Source: Tetradesmus obliquus (taxonomy: Eukaryota; Chlorophyta; Chlorophyceae; Sphaeropleales; Scenedesmaceae). From it: DNA of 64,000 nucleotides. The position numbers were made by a program, and so were the translations under genes. The notes under the pieces are model-generated. The model saw only the letters and a list, made by a program, of their open reading frames with translations. It was not told the origin of the DNA and searched no databases. The stretch is from positions 2,728,001 to 2,792,000 of the forward strand of contig CP126193.1 in NCBI GenBank assembly GCA_030272155.1. Direction: 5' to 3'. This document shows, piece by piece, positions 57,354-64,000 of this stretch (its first letter is position 1; each line of letters begins with the position of its first letter).

Positions 57354-60300
57354 CTTGCTGGCCCGCAGGCCCTGGCTGGCATGTTTGGTCTGGATGACAC
57401 CATAGGGCCGGTCACCGGCTCTTCAACTCCGGGCAATGAGCAACAGCAGCAGCAGCAGCATTTGTACAGCCACAGCAACGCAAGCGATGGCGCAGTCGCC
57501 AGCACGGTGCTGACAGGTCCAGCAGCAGCAGCAGCTGCAGCGCCCTGCGCAGCTCCTGACTGGATGGTGCAGGCCATCTGCAGGGGCGTGGAGCAGTTCA
57601 TGCGGCTGCAGGCAGGCGAAGTTGTCACACCACCTCCCATCAACCCCAGCAGCAGCACGCGCGTCACAACCACACCACCCACAGACGCGCCAGCGCGTGC
57701 AGCAGCAGCAGCAGCGATAGCACGCGCAGATGCAAGCAGCGGCACAGCTCTAGAAGCCTGCAGTGGGGAGGAGCCATCATGCATCCAGCAGAGGCTGCTT
57801 GGGGCACCTGGACCTGCATTAGCAGCGCTGCAGCTGGCACCTGCAGCTTGGCTGACGCCTCCAGTGCTGATTGACGTGAATGGGCAGCGCTACCAGCTGC
57901 AGGCAGACCCGTTTGATGCAGCAGCACCGTGGAGCTTGCAGCTGCTGGAGCAGGGTCCTGAAAGGCCTGAGGGGGCTGATGACCAGACTGGGTCTGCAGG
58001 TCAAGTGCCAGCTGGGATTGGGGTGCATAGCAGCACCGCTGCAGGGGTGCCGGGTGCTGGCAGCAGGCACAGCGGCAGCGCTGCTGCTGGGATGCCAGGG
58101 CATGCAGTGCTGCCGGCGCTGCCTTCTGTTGGGGCGGCGGCAGGCGCCTGGCAGACGCTGCAGATTGGTGGACCGCCTACAGGGCAAGCATCGCTTGGTG
58201 GTGAAGCAGCAGCAGCAGCTGCTGCTCCTGCTGCTGCTGACCCCTACTCAGAGCCTTCGTTAGCCCCCTACCTGGCAGCAGGGTCAGCTCCGCAGCTGCC
58301 AGCAGCAGCAAGGCCAGCTGCCATTGGCGGCAGCAGCAGCGGTGGTGCAGCAGGCACCTTCTGGACAGCTCAGGAGCAGCAGCAGCCACAGCTGATGCAC
58401 ATGGTGCCTGCAGGAATTATGATGGCCAGCACTGCACAGGATGCCTCCCCTCCTGCAGCACAGCAGCCCGAGTCAGTCGAGCTGCAGCCGGCACTGCTGC
58501 CCCAGCAGCAGTCAGGGGCGCTGTCTGCGATCCGCGAGGAGCAGTCGGTGGGCTCCAGCAGGCGCAGCAGCAGGAGCAGCCTCGCAGGCGGCACCAGCAG
58601 CAGTGCTGGAGCTCAGCCCCCCCAGGACGCTGCACCCACCACCCTGCAGGGCCCAGAAGATAGCTCTAGGGTGGCAGCAACAGGTCAGTCAGGTACCGTG
58701 CCAGCAGCTAGCGCACAGGCGGCAGCAGCATCAGCGGGAGTGGCTGGCAGTCCGCAGATTGTTCCATCTGCTGAGGCTCATGTTGGGCTGAAGTTCAAGG
58801 CGCCACTGCCTGCTGGTGTGTGGGCCTGGCCGCTGTGCCTGCCTGTCACCAGCAACGGCAGCACCACCAGCACCAGCAGCAGCAGCAGCGCTGCATCAGC
58901 ATGGCTCCCAGTCTCACCAGCAGCAGCGGCACCTGCAGGGCCTGCGGCAGCAGCAGCAGCAGCTGGGCTGCCGCCGGTTGTTGCGGTGCATGGCTTGCTT
59001 GGCACTGCATGTCGCATTGTGGTGACAAATGGCCCTGGAGAGGTGCTGGCAGACTGCCACTGTGAGCTGCAGGATGGCATTGCAAGGTGAGTAGGCTGGC
59101 AGGTTGCAGCAGCACGTTGCAGAGGAGGGTGCAGCGTACGCTGCTCGTTGTCCTGCCGCTTCAAGCAGTGCCACTGTCAACGATCACAATGCACCAGCAG
59201 CGCCAGTTGACTATTTGTTTGTTGTGTGGCTGCGTGCATGACAACAATGTCGCTGCTGCTCTGCGAGAGCAGCAAGCGGTGTGATCACACACTGCATAGA
59301 GCAGTGCATTTCGCGTGTGACGCTGCTTGACACCAGTATAACAGCCGCTGCCCTGTTGGTTCCCTGCCCTCTCATCTGCTTGCTGGTGCTGTGTCTTTGG
59401 TCATGTGCTTATGCTGCAGGATCCAGCCAGCTGCAAGCAGCACCATCACCAAGTGCACGCTCTACATCCTCACTCCACACGACCCCTCAGCGCCTGCGGT
59501 GCCTGCAGCACCAGCGCCAGCAGGCATGCGAACAGCATTCGACACCAGCAGCAGTGCCAGCAGCAGCAGCAGCAGCAGCAGCGGTGCAGTTGGCAGGCGC
59601 AGCCCCTTCACCAGGAGCCCCAACCCAGCAGCAGGCAGGGTGCTGTTTGCACTGCCAGTGCTGTATCTGCCACCAGCAGCAGTGCTTGAGCTGAATGAAG
59701 CTGCGAGGGCTCTGCTGCTGGAGCAGACCCTGGCACGGCTGATGCATGACCAGCAGCAGAGCCACCTAGATCCAGAGAACGAGTACTTCTACATGTACCT
59801 GACAGATCCAGCAACAGCAGCAGCTGGAGGCAGCGGCAATGCAGGGGATGCAGCTCAGCAGCAGCAGCAGCAGCAGCAGCAGCACTCGGCGCCGAGCTCG
59901 TATGCTCCTGCAGCTGCAAGCGGCAGCGCTGCAGCTTCCTCTTTCTCTTCCATGGACAGCTATGGCCAGAGCAGGCACATCGGCAGCTTTGAGACCATCA
60001 ACAGATCCAGCCACAGCACATTTGATCAGCCACGTCATCAGCAGCGACGCCGGCACGCGTCAGGTGATGCTGCTGCCAGCAGCAGCAGCCGGCAGCAGCA
60101 GCAGCTGGCAGATGTAGTGGTGTATGGACCAGCCCCAGCACCACCTGAAGGAGCAGCAGCAGCAGCAGCAGCAACAGGTGATGCTGCTTCATCTGATGCT
60201 GCCGCTGCTGGTGATGACATTGATGGCAGCGGAGCTGGTGCGAGCATGCTGAGTGCACTGGATGATGAGCAGCACATGCTCAAGCTGCGCGGGCGGCTCT

Positions 60301-61553
60301 TTGCTGGCTCGGACGTGCACCAGCTGCTGCAGCAGCAGCTGCTCGCGCTGGTTGCTGATGTAGGGCTGCTGATTGACCTGGCAGCAGATGCAGGAGCAGC
60401 AGCGGGAGCAGGTTCTGCTACAGGCAGCAGCAGCAGCAGTGGTTTGGCGGGTGGCACAGCAGGCATGGGCAGCACGCAAGCCTTGATTGGTGCTGCCTCG
60501 GAAGCCTCTGCCTTTATGGCTGCTTCTGTTGGGCAACAGCTGCTGAGCTGGGCTGCAGTCCAGAGTGCATGGAGCTTCTGCCAGCTGGTGCTATCCCTGC
60601 TGGCGCGCATTGGTGTGCAGCTGCAGCTGCAGGGGCAGCCAGTGAGCAGCGCCAGCTACCAGACAGTAGCAGCGGTGCAGCAGCTGCTGACGGGGCAGCA
60701 GGCAGCAGATGTCAGTGGCTATGATGAAAGTGCCAGAGGCAGCTCTGTGTACAGCAGTGCTGTGAGCCAGGAGCAAGGGAAGGAATCAGAGCAGCAGCAG
60801 GGAAGCAGGCTGCCAACAACAGGGGTGTTGATTGCTGAGGCAGTTGCTGCTGCAGCTGCAACAGCTGCTGGTGTCATGGCAGAGCGAGCGTCAATCGCTG
60901 CTCCTGCTGCTGCCTATGCAGCAGCAGCACCTCCAGCAGCAGTGGCTAGCAGCCAAGCAGATGCAGGTGCAGCCGCTGCGACAGCGGCCAAAGCTGCAGT
61001 AGCAGCAGCAGCTGCAGCAGCAGAGGGCGCGCCAGTGGATCCTGGCGCACTGACTGGCACAGGCATAGCGAGCGTCACATCTCTGCCCCCGCACCAGCTG
61101 CAACAGCTTCAGCAGCTGCAGCAGCTGCAGGCGAAGCTACATGGCCAGCCCAGTGTAGCTGGATCACTGCCACCCACACATCTAGAGTGGTGGGATAGTG
61201 CTCGCTCACAAGCAGCAGCTCACAGCAGATCCTCTTCAGCGCTTACTGCTGCTGAGCCCAGTGCATCTGTGAGTGCTGCCAGCATTACTGCGCAGCCGGG
61301 GCTGGTTGTTAGTGCTGCTGTGGCGGCTGTGAAGTCCCCGCCCAACTTGCGCGAGAGCAGCAGCAGCAGCGCAGCCAGCAACAGTGCGGCAGCACAGCTG
61401 GGGGCAGTGGCGGAGCAGGGTGAACAGCTGCGGGCAGGCAGGGGCAGTGGGCGGGGCAGGCGCTTCAAGCTGAGCCTGGCTGACAGTGCTAGCGAGGTAT
61501 TCAGCCGGCTGATGCGCAGGCGCTCAAAAAAGGGAGGTCAGGGCAGCGAGTAA
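55586..61553 (+). CDS. Large membrane-anchored low-complexity protein, unknown function
   Basis: I do not recognise this family. Three exons: 55586-56854, about 56964-59086 and 59420-61553, about 1841 residues. ATG is at 55586; the frame opens slightly earlier only from a TTG. One hydrophobic helix near the N terminus (LLPVAIITCLLAAGVHLMVL) followed by basic residues suggests a signal anchor with the rest cytosolic. Ordered islands sit among Ala/Gln/Ser runs: HITVSVK, AKVYMSSMYHLQDTAYQQLF, MVYFLQVPLPYAPSAAHILQ, VPGCIQLLMSVVQWW, FKAPLPAGVWAWPLCLPV, VVAVHGLLGTACRIVVTNGP, TITKCTLYILTPHD, LFALPVLYLPPAAVLELNEA and YFYMYLTDP. The tail is basic (SRLMRRRSKKGG). The acceptor at 56963 is the weakest join. 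Possibly lineage-restricted. Confidence 0.65.
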
Positions 61554-63650
61554 CGAGGCAGAAGGGTTTGGGTTTCTGGTATGTTGGCTGGCACAGCAGT
61601 GGGCTGCCAGCACTGGAGACAGCGGGTGCGCATGTGTTTTGCTGCAAGAAACAGCTTTGCGTAACTGTTTGGCGTTGGGTATTGGGTGAGAATGGACGGG
61701 GGAGGTGTGCGCTGCTGAATGGGCGCAAGAGGTGTGTGCACTGCTGCGGTGGCGGCTCTTTGCTGAAGCCATGATGCGGTGGCAGCATGCGTGTGCATTT
61801 CAACATTGCACAGCAACGTTTGCTTTGAAGGGAGGGTGCTGGTGGCAGGTGGAGCCGCCTGCAGCCGTGCTGGCGTCTGCAGTTTGCATCGGCGTTGGGA
61901 TCCCATGACGAGTTGTTACCAGAGCACATCATGTGGTGGTTGGCCAGAGGCATGTTGTCAGTACAGAACAATCCATTGTGTTGTGCTTGACGAGGCACAG
62001 GAATGTATGAAGATGTTGAGTGTGGATAGTGATGTTGGGTGCTGCTATGGGCAGTTTGGTTGCGTGGGGTGCTACAAGCCATCGACACATGGGGCATGGG
62101 ATTTGGAACACAGGTTATGATGCATGCTTTATGCAACCCAGGCTTTGCTAGGTACTATATGCTGTGGTTTGTGGCACACAGCAGTGTTTGCATGTTATGC
62201 TGGTGCGTCTGGTGGTGGTCGGTGTAGCTTGCACCAATCTGCAGGTGCGGCTGACTTGTTGCGAACGAAGAAGGCACACCATTGATTAGTAAAAGCAGCA
62301 TTGGCAGGCTGAGCAGAGTGTGCTGACATGAGCAGTATCTGCAGCAGCACACTCCCACACAGCAGAACAGACAGCATGTATGGGTACGGGCATCAGCTCT
62401 TCCACTTTGTTGTGGTTTGTGCTGAAGGCTGCTGGCATGACTGATGCTGCCTGCTGCAATCAGAGACTGGTGTTTGTATGTTGAGTATGTCAGCAGTGCC
62501 ATGTGGTGCATCGCATGCACACTTGTCCACGCTGAGCTTTGTGCGGCGCAACAGGCCGCAGAGCTATCTGCATGCACATCGTAAGACAGCCGTCAAACAT
62601 TACATTGCCGTGGACACAGGCACCGCTGCGCAGGCGTTGCGCACTTGCATGCAAGGCTGATTGTGAATGTGCTAGCATGTGTCTGTTGGTGGTGGCGTCG
62701 CACAGATAACATGCTGCTGGCTGCCTTGAAACTTTGCCGGTTTGTTTGAAACTTGGAAGCAGCACGGCTGGTGTGCACAGAGCATGAGTCGCGTTGATTA
62801 TGTATGGTACGTGGTGGTTGGGCGTGGTCTGCACATGCTCGCAATGCGGTGCCCTTTCCATGCTGTCGCCATGCATGGTGTTGTGGGAGAGGGGCGCTTG
62901 TCCTGCTGTACAGCGGACATCGATTACGCTCTTTCGGAAAACAGCAGGGGCTTTCACAAAACACAGCCAAGGTTGGCGCCAGCTGCCAATCACCTGCATT
63001 GGCGCCACTGAGAATCCAGGTTGCATGTTGGCATGTGAATGATGGTTGGATTGCTGGCCTTAAACGTACGTCAAGCATGCAGCAGCGCTGATGACATGAT
63101 GATGACGATGATGAGGAAGCATGCAGCAGCACTGTTTTGCATACGGTGGTTTGTGTGCTGTCGGCATGATTGTACATGATTGATGCCAGGCTGCTGTGTT
63201 TTACTGATGCAGACATATGCCTGCATGCCGTCGTGCCTCCAACTTGTTAGTCGGGTATGCGTTGAAGCTGGGTATGCAATGGTTGCACACGGCAAGAGCA
63301 TGGTTGCACGCGCTTGGTAGTACAAGTAAAGCTTGCCACAAGCAGTTCTGTCAAGTGTGGCGCAGATTGCGCAGCATGCATTGGTTATTTATGCCTTTCA
63401 AGCACTTTTGTAACTATTTGAGTTGGATTCAATGCCTGAATGTTGAACGTGAAGCAGGCAGATGGTGCAGGGTGTACCATGAGGGTTCTGGTCAAACCCT
63501 TGTCTCACTTGCCACACTGTGCGAGCTGAGCTTAGCACTATCACAGCGGTTACCCGTCGCAATCTAGCACCAAAAACTCTTTTACATGTTGTAAGTGCTC
63601 TAGCAAGGGGTGTCCAAGCGGTACAAGCCTGCAGCGCGAAACAAAAACTC
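61554..63650 (+). other. Probable long 3' UTR and intergenic DNA
   Basis: T/G-rich on the + strand, like 26378-30217, with no coding exon seen. The first TGTAA after the stop is at 63409-63413, about 1.86 kb downstream; another follows near 63585. Confidence 0.4.
63409..63413 (+). terminator. First TGTAA after the membrane-anchored protein gene
   Basis: Candidate poly(A) signal, followed within 250 bases by the possible start of the next gene. Confidence 0.3.
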
Positions 63651-64000
63651 ATGCTCGTGCAGCGTACTATGCACGGGACAAGCAACATCAGCATTCCAAG
63701 GCAGATATTGAGTAGCAAGCACCGTCAGCAGTGCAGTCTGTCACGGCGATCGTCTGCAGCTGTGGCAGGACGCTGCAGCAGAGCAGCAGCAGTAGCAGCA
63801 GTAGCAGCAGAAGCACCACGGGCTGGGATGCGAAAAATAACAAGCATTTTTGAAATCCTCGATGAGATTCAGGTAAAAGCGAACCTCTTTCATTCATTAC
63901 TGCGCAGACAGCTCGAAGCACTGGCGCAGCGCATCATGGGACTCAGCAAACTGTGCACAATCAAGCGCGCACGTCATGCACCACGGCATCCTCGAGAGGC
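63651..64000 (+). CDS. Possible 5' end of an organelle-targeted protein gene (truncated by window)
   Basis: ATG 63651 opens a frame MLVQRTMHGTSNISIPRQIL, then an Arg/Ser/Ala-rich stretch lacking acidic residues, then MRKITSIFEILDEIQ. This resembles a chloroplast or mitochondrial transit peptide followed by a folded start. A donor (CAG then GTAAAA, about 63871) and an acceptor near 63907 could splice it, but the frame also stays open without splicing to the window end (QLEALAQRIMGLSKLCTIKR). The family cannot be judged. Confidence 0.35.
   Translation, partial: MLVQRTMHGTSNISIPRQILSSKHRQQCSLSRRSSAAVAGRCSRAAAVAAVAAEAPRAGMRKITSIFEILDEIQVKANLFHSLLRRQLEALAQRIMGLSKLCTIKRARHAPRHPRE

Overview
The window reads as nuclear DNA of a green alga, probably a chlorophycean (inferred from gene content, not from a search). 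Every convincing gene is split by many short introns. Coding DNA is full of CAG runs read as poly-Gln, poly-Ala or poly-Ser. Recognised genes include a SAL1-type bisphosphate nucleotidase, an LTV1 ribosome-assembly factor and a mitotic-type cyclin. Many 'ATG' starts of long frames are actually TTG or GTG on inspection, so starts given here were re-chosen and exon joins were checked by codon phase.

Layout. 1-4144 (-): HIAT1/MFSD14-like transporter, 3' end outside. 4661-7196 (-): LTV1. 7991-11492 (-): leucine-rich-repeat protein whose intron holds a 708-bp terminal-inverted-repeat element. 11927-~14770 (-): U1-type zinc-finger protein. 15402-20252 (+): SAL1/HAL2-like nucleotidase, 10 exons, with an array of five duplicated micro-exon copies in one intron. 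20281-20629: a cluster of inverted repeats. 21310-26377 (+): transcription factor joining a SAND and an ARID domain. 26378-38069: 11.7 kb with no convincing gene. 38070-40657 (-): cyclin, 6 exons. 41387-55195 (-): about 17 exons of SFI1-like Trp-repeat, IQ and low-complexity protein, with a + strand tyrosine recombinase inside one intron. 55586-61553 (+): large membrane-anchored low-complexity protein. 63651-64000 (+): possible 5' end of a plastid-targeted gene.

Three themes stand out. (1) In three unrelated genes the 3' end of an exon has been copied, often with its splice donor, into the following intron; in the SAL1-like gene this made a phased array of potential micro-exons. (2) Triplet repeats are polarised about splice sites: CTG on the sense strand before acceptors, CAG just after donors. 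(3) The 11.7-kb gap switches strand composition near 30.2-30.4 kb. By eye it has no TGTAA on the sense strand for 3.0 kb after the SAND-ARID stop and for 7.6 kb after the cyclin stop, which suggests two convergent transcripts with very long 3' UTRs.

The genes do not form one pathway; this is a mixed housekeeping and regulatory neighbourhood. Neighbours at 14.8-15.4 kb and 55.2-55.6 kb are divergent and may share promoters.
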